Positions 7,505 through 14,779 of a stretch of 25,111 bases of DNA are shown here, piece by piece. The stretch covers positions 1 through 25,111 of IMG/VR virus record IMGVR_UViG_3300042323_000448. One strand, given 5' to 3'. Position numbers and translations under genes: made by a program. Positions within the stretch are counted from its first letter, which is position 1. Every line of letters starts with the position of its first letter. This DNA is from a virus. The notes below the pieces were generated by a model, which worked only from the letters and a program-made list of their open reading frames with translations, ran no database searches and was not told the DNA's origin.

Positions 7505-10500
7505 ATGGCTATCTACACCCTCGAAGACCTACGCAACGCTGTACCGCAGGACATGAAAGGGTTGGCGGATGATGCCCTCGTCCGCGACTACAGCCAACGG
7601 ATTGGCAAGTCTTTTGAAGAAACAGCCGACTACCTTGGCCTGAAAGCTCGCGGAACTGCTGCTGAGATGGGGCGTCAAGCCCTCGGTGGCGCTGTTGTTG
7701 ATCTGCCGAAGATGGTCGGCCAAGGCCTGCAGTACACAGGGATTGCTCCTGAGTATGGCCGCGAGATGGCTGCATCTGCTGAGGCGCGTGCTCCTGAATA
7801 TGTCCCCGATATGCGTGGCCGTGGCTTGCTCGGCCAAGCTGGCGTCCTTGGTGCTCGTGGCCTTGCACCTGTTGCTGCTACATTGCCGCTGGCATTTGTC
7901 CCCGGTGGCCAAGTCGCTGCGCCATTGGCGGCTGCTACGCTGTTCGGCACATCGTCAGCACAAGAGACCTACGACAAGCTGATCTCCCAAGGCGCAACTG
8001 AGCAAGATGCCATTGACGCAGCTCGCCGTGTTGGCATGATCCAAGGCCCGCTGGAAGGTGTTGCCACGGCTGTCGGCCTCCGCGCTGCCCGTCCGCTGGC
8101 TACTGCACTGGGCGCTGCCCCCAAGACAACCGCTGGCATTGCCGGTGCGTTGACTGAAACCGCTGTTGCCAAACCGTTCGCCAAAGGCATGGCCACCAAC
8201 TTGGTCGTGCAGCCGGGTACCGAAGTGGCCCAAGACGTGGGTAGTTCGCTGGTGGAGCGAGCCTATGGTGCCGCCCCCGAAGACCTTGGCGAGATGGCCA
8301 AGCAGTCCGCTCTGGGTGGCTTTGGTTTGACGCTGCTGCTGTCGCCCTTGGGCCTTGGCGGTGCTGTCTCTCGTTCGCGCAACGCTGAGCGTCTCACACA
8401 GGCTCTGTATGGTGAAGACACTGCGCCCGAAGTCCGCGAAGCTGCACGCCTCGAAGTGATGGAAGCTGCACGCCAGCAGGGCGTGCCTGAGCAAAATACG
8501 GAAGAGTGGCTGCAGCGCCAGCTGCGTGAAGAAGCGGCCAACATTGCTGACACCCAGCTCAAGGAAGAGGAAACTCTGGCCGCTGCGCAAGAGACGCCAT
8601 TTGCTGACATTGCTTATGCACTGAGCGACCCTGAGTTGTCCGCTGTTATGTCTGAGCCCGACAGGGTCAAACTGTTCGGCACTCTGGAGACATTGCAGGC
8701 TACCGATACACCCGCTGAGCAGCGCGATGCTCTGCTGGCAGACGCAAACGAGACCATTGGCCGCTACGTCGCCGCGCTCCAAGAGCCCGGTGCAGAGACA
8801 GACCTGACACAGCCGTTCGGCCTGCAGCGCCAGTCCGCATTGACCACAACTCAACCTGTGCAGGAGCTCAACCTCGCAGGTGGGCTGACGCAAGTCCAGA
8901 CCAACATCCCTGACAGCTTGGCCGGGTACCAAGCCCCAGCTCCCGCAGGGCGCGAGATGCCACGCACGCAGGCTCCTGCACCCGTCGAAGGTGTCGAGGG
9001 CATTGAAGCTGTTCGCCCCGGTGTTTTCCAAGTCGCCCAACCCTTGCAGCAAGTCGGCACGTTCGTCGGCCCACGCCCAGCCCCAGCAGCCCCCGTTACT
9101 CCTGTCGGCGCACCAACTGCAGTTGCCGCCGCTTTGCCTGCTGCACAACCTGCAGCAGGCGTTTCTTCCACCCCTGTAACTACCGGAGCACCAAGTGGCA
9201 CTCAAGCCCCTCAAGCCAAGCAAGCAAAAACGCAACGAACGAAAGCACCAGCAGCCCCTGCAGCCGCAGCCGTAGTCGAGGAAGAAGACAAGCCTCTGGC
9301 CAAGTTGCTCCAAGACGTTGACTCTGTTGACGTCGGCAACCCACTGCCCGCTTCTGTGCGCGGTGCTGAGACAGTCAAGGCCCCCGGTCGTACATCGCTC
9401 AGCACTGAAATGCTCAAGAAGGTGCGTGACGCCCTGCTGCGCCCATCGGGCAAAGTAGGCAAAGGTGCTGGCGAAGCGGAGCAACGAATCGTCGACGCAC
9501 TGCGCAACTTCGCTGGTGCGTACAAGACATACTCTGACCAAGGCGGTCAGGCAGTGTCGCGCCGCAACAAAATGCCTAAGTCCAAGGCTGCCGCAGATTT
9601 TGCAGAGACTCAGGCTTCCGGTATCGAGGTCCAAGCCGCCAACGTGCAGGCTGCCTTGGCTGAGTTGGGTCAGGCTGTCGGTGGCAACGCCAAGGACATC
9701 GAGGCCGTTGTTCGTCTGGTCAAAGACATGGTTCAGGGCAAGATCGTTGCCCCCGGCAAAACACGCGCCGAAGTCATTCAGGCTGGCCAGAAACTGGACA
9801 CCATGCTGTCACAGGCATGGGCTGCTGCCAAGCGTGAAACCTTCATGCGCGAAACCACCGACTTGGCCGATGTGCGTGGTGGTGTTGTACGTGTTGCAAA
9901 AGAGCAACAAGGCGAAGTCTCGCCACTCCAGAAGGCAGCCACAGAAGGCGTTGCCAACCCAAAAGGCAAAGGTGAACGCCAGTTCGGCCTGCAGGCAGTA
10001 TTGCAGTACATCCGTAACTCCGGCACCCCCTTCGAGCGCATGCTCGCGGCCACACTGCGCGATGTCATCAGCGACCAAATGAACGACGTCAAGCTGGAGT
10101 TCATCACAGAAGGTGATCCACGCTTCGACCCCAAGACCAACACTGTGTATCTGCGGGCAAACGAGTCCCCAGAAGTTGCGCTGCACGAAGCACTGCACGC
10201 TGCATTACAGTCGTTCATCTACAAGAACCCCAAAGACCCAATGGTCATGCAGCTCAAGCGTTCGCTCAAGGCTGTTGTTGGATACAAGGGCGAGCTGACT
10301 GGCAAAGCCAAGGAAGTCCAAGACCTGCTGAAGAAGCTCGTCGCGGAGAAGAACGAATTGGACGCTGTGCTGGAACTGGTGTCGTACGGCACCACGCTCA
10401 ACGACTTCCGCAAGGCGCTGGAGGCTATGCCATCCAAGGGCGTACCTGCATCATTCCGTGAGTCCGTGAGCAACGTCTGGCGCTACATCAAGGCTGTCAT

Positions 10501-13348
10501 GGCCCGCATGCTGAACAAGCCAAACACAGTGGCTGCAGATGTGCTCGACACAAGCCTTGCCCTGCTCGAAAAAGCCAGCAAAGAGGCACGCGTGCCAAAC
10601 ACAGGCAACGTCCTCGAAGCCGCTGTGCAGACCAGCAAGCCCGTCAGCAACGAGAAAGCCGCTGCAGCTCTGGGCGTCCCTGTCGTGGATTACACCCGCT
10701 GGGAAGAGAAGAACCTCGTCAACGTGTTCAGCACACAACGCCTGTTCGAGGCAGTCGGCTGGAGCAAAGAAGGTATGGTCGGCAAGGGTGTTGAGAAGCT
10801 GGCTGGGTGGGCTCGTGAGACAGCAAAGAAGTACCCCAGCGCAGAGATTGTTGCTGGCCTGCTGAACTCACGGTACAACGTCACACGCGATGTCTCCAAC
10901 ATCCAAGACAACTACAAGTTCGACAAGAACGTCGGCTACCAAGTCGCTGAGCGTATTGCCAACTACATCACCAGCCAGCCAGCTGCGCAAGTCAATGCTG
11001 TGTTCGACTATCTCGACGGCAACAAACGCGCACTGGATGGTGTGGACGATGGCGGCAAGCTCAAAGGCTTGGCTGACAACATGAAGAAGTGGTTCGACAT
11101 CTACGTGGCTGAGTTGTCGCCTGTCGAGCAGAAATTCTTCAACACACGCAAGTTCTCCGAGAACCTGCTGTTCCCGTCGCGCACCGAAGAGATCGCCCGC
11201 AACCAGTTTGGCCTCGGCAAGATCAATGCTGTACTCGGCAAGAAGTCTGTCTTTGAAAAAGAAATCGACGAGAACTGGTTCATCAAAACCGCAGACGGCG
11301 ACGTCGTTCTGGATGGCGACTTTTACCAAGTGTTCAAGACCGCCAACACTGTCAAAGGCACGCCTGAGTCTGCTGGCTTTATGTCGGCTGCTAAGTTCAA
11401 GGAACTCGGCGAGAAAGACCCTATGGGTTTTGCTGTCGACACTACGCGCAAGTGGGTCAACGAGAAAGGCGATGTGGATAAGGGCGAGTTTAAGTTCACT
11501 ACGAACACGACGGCTAAAGAGAAGATCGCAGACGAAAAAGCTGACGATCTGGCAAACGCTCTGCGCAACACCATGGCTGCGCTGGCCAACAACTACGCCA
11601 GCAAGAACTTCATCAGTGCCATGGCCAAGATGGGCAGCGAAGACAGCCCCTACCCACGTGTTGCCTACGACAACGTAGCGCAGATCAACGAAGAGTACGG
11701 CACCAAGCTGCAAGAGGGCGACGACCGCATTCTGAGCGTGTCGGAAGAAATGTCGCGTTCTGAGAAGACACGTGACCTGTACCGCATGTCTGGCACTTGG
11801 GTGCAGCTGCCGAAGTCTGACGTGTACGGTGATCTCGCTGGCAAGTATCTGCCGGGTCCAGTGTGGAACTCGATGATCGACATGTACTCGCGCCAGCCAG
11901 TCATTGACATCCGTGCAGTCAACAGCACGATGCGTTGGTTCAAGAAGACAAAGACCACGCTGAACCCCGGCACGCACGTCACCAACGCGGCCTCGAACAT
12001 TACCATGGCGATGATGCACGACATCTCGTTCAAGACAATGCGCGATGCCACCAAGTTGTTGTACCGCTACGAGTTCAGCCCCAAATCACTGACTGTGCAA
12101 GAGCGCACCATGGTCGAGCAGTTCATCAACTCTGGCGCGATGCTGGGCGACTTCTCCAGCACAGAAGTCAAAGAAGCCTTGTACCAAGCGCAAGAGAACA
12201 ACCTGCGCAACGGCAACGACGACTCCCTGCTGACACGTGTCGCGGGCTACCTCGGCATCGAGAAGTCCAAAGCTGAGTTCATCGACAAGTACGTCAAGAA
12301 GGGTGCCAAGGGTGCATTGACAGCCGATGAGGTGATGACGCAAATCTACGCCTTTGAAGACAACGCGTTCCGCATGGCAGCGTTTATGAAGAGCGTTGGC
12401 CAAGAGCAGCTCAAGGCCAATACCAAGGCACCGACTGACGCTATGTTCCGCACTGCTGGGCAGTTCGCTCTGAAAGCGTTTGGTGACTACGACATCGACT
12501 CCAAGGCTGTGAAGGCATTGCGCCAGACAGTGATGCCGTTCATCTCGTGGGGTTACGCCATGGGTCCAATGATTGGCCGTATGGTGCTCATGCAGCCATG
12601 GAAGATCGCAAACATCTTGATGGCCTACTACCTGCTGGAAGCTGCGATGAGTGGCGCTGCCGATGGTGATGACGAAGAGATTCGCAAGTCAGGGCCAGAG
12701 ACTATCCGCGAGCGCATGTTCTTCGGCTCGGTTGGTCCATACATGCACGTCCGTATCCCGTTCATGGGCGATGACGAGAACCCTGTGTACTACAAGCTCG
12801 GAGACTACTTCCCTGTCGCGTCGATGACCAAAGGGTTGCCGAATGGGTTTATGGGCCAGTCATGGTTCCCAAGCATGATCACCCCCAGCGGACCGTTCGT
12901 GTCTGTGATTGCCAGCACTGTGCTCGGCGTAGACACATTCACAGGCAAGTCCATCCACCAGCCGACTGACACAGGCTGGGAAAAGCTGTGGAACTCGACC
13001 AAGGCAGGCTACGACATCTTCACGCCACCTGCGATCAGCAGCAAGCAGATCGGTCGCGCCACTGACTTCTTCGAGGGCAAAGAGGGCATCACAGGCACTC
13101 CGCCTTCCGGCCTCGTGTTTGCACGCTCGTTCGGCCTCAAGTTGTATGATTACAACGTAACAGAAGAGGAAACCAAGCAAGAGCTTAACGCTGAGCGCGT
13201 TCAGCGTGAGTTCAAGGCTGCAATGACCAAGGCCAAGCGCGACGAGTACCGCAAGGGCTACCCTGACTACGAGGCACTGGACAAAGAGCTCGAAGACCTG
13301 CAAGAACGCATGGAAAAAGAGATGGCTAAAAAACGTGGAGAAGAATGA
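7505..13348 (+). CDS. Giant virion/polyvalent protein with metallopeptidase motif, 1947 aa
   Basis: At 1947 aa this is by far the largest gene, in the place and size class of podovirus gp16-type ejection proteins. The start is ATG 7505 with CGGAG upstream; an upstream in-frame extension overlaps the previous gene and is unlikely. Visible parts are an Ala/Gly-rich N-terminal third, a Pro/Ala/Gln linker (about 440-600), and a zinc metallopeptidase motif HEALH at 894-898 (ligands His894 and His898, catalytic Glu895) after a strand typical of such folds. A region around 1470-1650 containing KTTLNPGTHVTNAASN recalls domains of phage large polyvalent proteins. A hydrophobic stretch lies near 1675-1715, and the tail is charged. 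No lytic transglycosylase motif was noticed. It probably enters the host with the DNA. Confidence 0.7.
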   Translation: MAIYTLEDLRNAVPQDMKGLADDALVRDYSQRIGKSFEETADYLGLKARGTAAEMGRQALGGAVVDLPKMVGQGLQYTGIAPEYGREMAASAEARAPEYVPDMRGRGLLGQAGVLGARGLAPVAATLPLAFVPGGQVAAPLAAATLFGTSSAQETYDKLISQGATEQDAIDAARRVGMIQGPLEGVATAVGLRAARPLATALGAAPKTTAGIAGALTETAVAKPFAKGMATNLVVQPGTEVAQDVGSSLVERAYGAAPEDLGEMAKQSALGGFGLTLLLSPLGLGGAVSRSRNAERLTQALYGEDTAPEVREAARLEVMEAARQQGVPEQNTEEWLQRQLREEAANIADTQLKEEETLAAAQETPFADIAYALSDPELSAVMSEPDRVKLFGTLETLQATDTPAEQRDALLADANETIGRYVAALQEPGAETDLTQPFGLQRQSALTTTQPVQELNLAGGLTQVQTNIPDSLAGYQAPAPAGREMPRTQAPAPVEGVEGIEAVRPGVFQVAQPLQQVGTFVGPRPAPAAPVTPVGAPTAVAAALPAAQPAAGVSSTPVTTGAPSGTQAPQAKQAKTQRTKAPAAPAAAAVVEEEDKPLAKLLQDVDSVDVGNPLPASVRGAETVKAPGRTSLSTEMLKKVRDALLRPSGKVGKGAGEAEQRIVDALRNFAGAYKTYSDQGGQAVSRRNKMPKSKAAADFAETQASGIEVQAANVQAALAELGQAVGGNAKDIEAVVRLVKDMVQGKIVAPGKTRAEVIQAGQKLDTMLSQAWAAAKRETFMRETTDLADVRGGVVRVAKEQQGEVSPLQKAATEGVANPKGKGERQFGLQAVLQYIRNSGTPFERMLAATLRDVISDQMNDVKLEFITEGDPRFDPKTNTVYLRANESPEVALHEALHAALQSFIYKNPKDPMVMQLKRSLKAVVGYKGELTGKAKEVQDLLKKLVAEKNELDAVLELVSYGTTLNDFRKALEAMPSKGVPASFRESVSNVWRYIKAVMARMLNKPNTVAADVLDTSLALLEKASKEARVPNTGNVLEAAVQTSKPVSNEKAAAALGVPVVDYTRWEEKNLVNVFSTQRLFEAVGWSKEGMVGKGVEKLAGWARETAKKYPSAEIVAGLLNSRYNVTRDVSNIQDNYKFDKNVGYQVAERIANYITSQPAAQVNAVFDYLDGNKRALDGVDDGGKLKGLADNMKKWFDIYVAELSPVEQKFFNTRKFSENLLFPSRTEEIARNQFGLGKINAVLGKKSVFEKEIDENWFIKTADGDVVLDGDFYQVFKTANTVKGTPESAGFMSAAKFKELGEKDPMGFAVDTTRKWVNEKGDVDKGEFKFTTNTTAKEKIADEKADDLANALRNTMAALANNYASKNFISAMAKMGSEDSPYPRVAYDNVAQINEEYGTKLQEGDDRILSVSEEMSRSEKTRDLYRMSGTWVQLPKSDVYGDLAGKYLPGPVWNSMIDMYSRQPVIDIRAVNSTMRWFKKTKTTLNPGTHVTNAASNITMAMMHDISFKTMRDATKLLYRYEFSPKSLTVQERTMVEQFINSGAMLGDFSSTEVKEALYQAQENNLRNGNDDSLLTRVAGYLGIEKSKAEFIDKYVKKGAKGALTADEVMTQIYAFEDNAFRMAAFMKSVGQEQLKANTKAPTDAMFRTAGQFALKAFGDYDIDSKAVKALRQTVMPFISWGYAMGPMIGRMVLMQPWKIANILMAYYLLEAAMSGAADGDDEEIRKSGPETIRERMFFGSVGPYMHVRIPFMGDDENPVYYKLGDYFPVASMTKGLPNGFMGQSWFPSMITPSGPFVSVIASTVLGVDTFTGKSIHQPTDTGWEKLWNSTKAGYDIFTPPAISSKQIGRATDFFEGKEGITGTPPSGLVFARSFGLKLYDYNVTEEETKQELNAERVQREFKAAMTKAKRDEYRKGYPDYEALDKELEDLQERMEKEMAKKRGEE

Positions 13349-13602
13349 TGGCAAAGACACCAGCATGGACACGCAAGGAAGGCAAAGACCCCAAGGGGGG
13401 TCTTAACGCCAAGGGGCGTGCCTCCTACAACAAAGCCAACCCCGGCAAGCCGGGGCTCAAGGCCCCTCAACCTGAAGGTGGCCCACGACGTGACTCATTC
13501 TGCGCCCGCATGGAGGGCATGAAGGAGAAGCTGACCAGTGAAAAAACTGCCAAAGACCCTAACAGTCGAATCAACAAAAGCCTGCGGGCTTGGAAATGCT
13601 AA
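13345..13602 (+). CDS. Small conserved phage protein, 85 aa (DUF6321-like)
   Basis: The start overlaps the stop of the giant gene (ATGA) behind a GGAG site; the neighbouring ATG at 13348 is an alternative. The protein is short and basic, with the blocks AWTRKEGKDPKGGLNAKGRAS and GGPRRDSFCARMEGMKEKLT, and a C-terminal SRINKSLRAWKC. From memory these match a widespread phage family of unknown function (DUF6321). The high Lys/Arg and Gly content suggests nucleic-acid binding. Two strong GC hairpins lie within its first half at DNA level. Confidence 0.75.
   Translation: MMAKTPAWTRKEGKDPKGGLNAKGRASYNKANPGKPGLKAPQPEGGPRRDSFCARMEGMKEKLTSEKTAKDPNSRINKSLRAWKC
13385..13404 (+). other. Perfect 8-bp GC hairpin inside a coding region
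   Basis: AAGACCCC (13385-13392), loop AAGG, and GGGGTCTT (13397-13404) form a perfect stem within the first codons of the 85-aa gene. A second hairpin, CCCCGG/CCGGGG, follows at 13440-13455. Neither has a T-run, so they are not classical terminators for the rightward strand. They may slow translation or mark an RNA end. Confidence 0.6.
13572..13591 (-). terminator. Possible second leftward terminator (weak)
   Basis: AAGCC/GGCTT (13578-13591) gives a 5-bp stem with a TGCG loop on the rightward strand. Read leftward it is followed by TTTTGTTG, so it could act as a backup terminator for transcripts escaping the stronger site near 13770-13796. The short stem makes this uncertain. Confidence 0.35.
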
Positions 13603-13614
13603 CTGGAGAACCCC

Positions 13615-13755
13615 ATGATGTACGGCAAAAAGATGATGATGGCCCCGGCCAAACCCGCAGGCAAAAAAGCTGCTCCTTTCAAACCTTGCAAGGGTTGCCC
13701 TAACCCAGCCAAGTGCGCCAAGGCTGGCACCTGCCTCGCCAAAGCAAAGAAGTAA
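13615..13755 (+). CDS. Tiny basic Cys-rich protein, 46 aa
   Basis: A short frame from ATG 13615 (an in-frame ATG follows directly at 13618) to TAA 13755, preceded by a GGAG site. The product is very basic, starts with Met/Lys/Ala/Pro-rich sequence and carries four cysteines as CKGCPNPAKCAKAGTC (25, 28, 34, 40), a spacing able to bind zinc. It shares its last base with the next ATG (TAATG), so the two are coupled. Size, charge and cysteines suggest a nucleic-acid-binding micro-protein, but no family is recognised. Confidence 0.65.
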   Translation: MMYGKKMMMAPAKPAGKKAAPFKPCKGCPNPAKCAKAGTCLAKAKK

Positions 13756-13907
13756 TGCCAAGCACCAGCGAAAAACAAGCCCGCACTATGCGGGCTGCTG
13801 CACATGACCCAGCCTTCGCCAAGAAGCTGGGTATCCCCAAGAAGGTGGCCAAGGAGTACGTGGCCGCTGACAAGGCCAAGGGCGTAAAGCCCAAGGCCAA
13901 GAAGTAA
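13755..13907 (+). CDS. Small basic conserved phage protein, 50 aa
   Basis: Starts in the TAATG overlap with the preceding gene; frames further upstream would overlap that gene. The sequence begins MPSTSEKQARTMRAAAHDP, continues with KKLGIPKKVAKEYV and ends in a Lys-rich tail. Short proteins of this pattern (start, Arg/Met/Ala helix, GIPK, acidic/aromatic, Lys tail) recur in phage genomes without known function. It is the last rightward gene; its TAA directly abuts the stop of the leftward HNH gene. A leftward terminator hairpin lies inside its coding sequence. Confidence 0.7.
   Translation: MPSTSEKQARTMRAAAHDPAFAKKLGIPKKVAKEYVAADKAKGVKPKAKK
13770..13796 (-). terminator. Leftward intrinsic terminator inside the last rightward gene
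   Basis: AGCCCGC (13778-13784) pairs with GCGGGCT (13790-13796), a perfect 7-bp GC-rich stem with an ACTAT loop. On the leftward strand the hairpin is followed by TGTTTTTCG, the form of a rho-independent terminator, about 110 nt past the HNH stop codon. On the rightward strand there is no T-run. It therefore probably ends the leftward operon while lying within the coding sequence of the 50-aa rightward gene. Confidence 0.7.
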
Positions 13908-13935
13908 TCACTTCATCCGGGCCGACTTGGTCCGG
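13874..13935. other. Hairpins at the convergent stop-stop junction
   Basis: The two operons' stop codons abut at 13907/13908. On the left is GGGC/GCCC with a GTAAA loop, extended by outer GGCC arms (13874-13898). On the right is CCGGGCC (13917-13923) with GGTCCGG (13929-13935), a 7-bp stem with one G-T pair. Neither has a T-run. No classical rightward terminator is visible here, so these hairpins are the best candidates for the 3' end of the rightward transcripts. Confidence 0.4.
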
Positions 13936-14159
13936 GCAAAGGAGCGGTTTTCGGACTTGGGCACTGCACGCAGGTTGCCTGATCCGTTGCCGCCGCCTTT
14001 GGCAATAGGCGTCTTGTGATCGACGTCCTTGCCGTCACCCTTGGACACCACACCCTTCTTCTCCATCTCAGAACGGGCAGCGTTGCGTTTCGCACGGTTG
14101 GCGATTTGCTCTGGCTTGCCTTGGTAGTTGGCGTATTCCTGTTTGTAGTTGCGTGGCAT
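13908..14159 (-). CDS. Small HNH endonuclease, 83 aa
   Basis: A basic N-terminal helix (residues about 1-35) is followed by a minimal HNH core: DVDHKTPI with Asp47-His48, then GNLR with Asn62 and PKSENRS with Asn71. This is the His-Asn-Asn version of the metal-dependent beta-beta-alpha nuclease fold. Zinc-binding CxxC pairs are absent, as in other short phage HNH proteins. The start is set by GAGG before ATG 14159. Free-standing HNH proteins nick or cut DNA and some phages need them for packaging; homing activity is another possibility. As the last leftward gene it is not beside a terminase gene here. Confidence 0.8.
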   Translation of the reverse strand: MPRNYKQEYANYQGKPEQIANRAKRNAARSEMEKKGVVSKGDGKDVDHKTPIAKGGGNGSGNLRAVPKSENRSFARTKSARMK

Positions 14160-14168
14160 GGTTGTTCC

Positions 14169-14594
14169 TCAGTAAAGGTTGTTCAGCACTGGAGGGCGGT
14201 AGTTCGGCCCCTTCGCTATTTTCCCATGTTCGTTGAACACAGGGTTGCCGTTCTCGTCGTACTTTGACCAGTTGCTGCGGTTCACGGCATCGACCCCATC
14301 GGTCATCTTCATGCCAGCGCAGTGGCCAACACCGACAGACGTGACGATCTGATCGGCCAGCGAGTCCAGCATCTCTTTGCGGTCGTGAATGATTACGTTC
14401 TCCTGCCCGCTCTTGAGTCGGTCAGCCAGCAGCTTGAGCTCGTAGCGCAGGTTGTTCCACCCGCCGTTGAACTGCACGCAGTCCAGCATCTCCACGAACT
14501 CCTCCACGTGGCATCCCATCTGAATGTCCAGTTCCCGGGCAGTGGGGTCAGGACGACCCCTACGGTGCCACAACTCGATCGAATCAATACTCAT
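14169..14594 (-). CDS. MazG-like NTP pyrophosphohydrolase, 141 aa
   Basis: An all-helical protein with the acidic metal-binding pattern of MazG/PRA-PH type nucleotide pyrophosphohydrolases: EEFVE at 31-35 and EMLDSLAD at 74-81 (ExxE then ExxD). These enzymes split (d)NTPs to the monophosphate and pyrophosphate. The C-terminal part (NRSNWSKYDENG then KGPNYRPP) is the kind of tail seen in related phage enzymes. A likely role is clearing or balancing nucleotides, or lowering alarmone levels, during phage replication. The start is ATG 14594, which has AGGGGA upstream and a 4-nt overlap with the preceding stop; an earlier in-frame ATG at 14654 lies inside the upstream gene. Confidence 0.75.
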   Translation of the reverse strand: MSIDSIELWHRRGRPDPTARELDIQMGCHVEEFVEMLDCVQFNGGWNNLRYELKLLADRLKSGQENVIIHDRKEMLDSLADQIVTSVGVGHCAGMKMTDGVDAVNRSNWSKYDENGNPVFNEHGKIAKGPNYRPPVLNNLY

Positions 14595-14779
14595 GCGTTT
14601 CCCCTGTTTGAAATCCATGCCCAGTAGTGAGCGTCGTGCCTGTACCCGTGACATGCGTGCAACGCCTGTCCATATTCGTTATGACCCGGAGTCCCCGCGT
14701 TTGCAGCGAGGGCTTTGATTCTGGCAATGCTAACTTCGTAGGGCTCGTCTAGTTCCCAAGGAGTGCCATACACGTTCAT
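14591..14779 (-). CDS. Hypothetical protein, 62 aa
   Basis: A short frame held by 4-nt ATGA overlaps at both ends: its start with the stop of the primase-helicase and its stop with the MazG-like start. This supports a real coupled gene. The product has a helical middle (YEVSIARIKALAANAG) and a His/Tyr/Trp-rich second half (HACHGYRHDAHYWAW). No family is recognised; its position suggests a small partner of replication or nucleotide metabolism. Confidence 0.65.
   Translation of the reverse strand: MNVYGTPWELDEPYEVSIARIKALAANAGTPGHNEYGQALHACHGYRHDAHYWAWISNRGNA

Noticed and set aside
7955-9634. Long leftward open frame (559 codons) opposite the giant virion gene
   Set aside because: It is wholly antisense to a gene with a clear start, ribosome site and domain content. 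Its product is Cys/Leu/Arg-rich with no motif, as expected for a mirror of GC-biased codons.
10868-12019. Leftward open frame of 383 codons inside the giant gene region
   Set aside because: It is fully contained and antisense, with Val/His/Arg-rich composition typical of shadow frames. No ribosome site or neighbouring leftward gene supports it.
13908-14159. HNH gene as a homing endonuclease of an intron or inserted element
   Set aside because: No interrupted gene, intron or intein boundary is seen next to it, and it lies as an intact end gene of the operon. A general phage HNH nuclease fits better.
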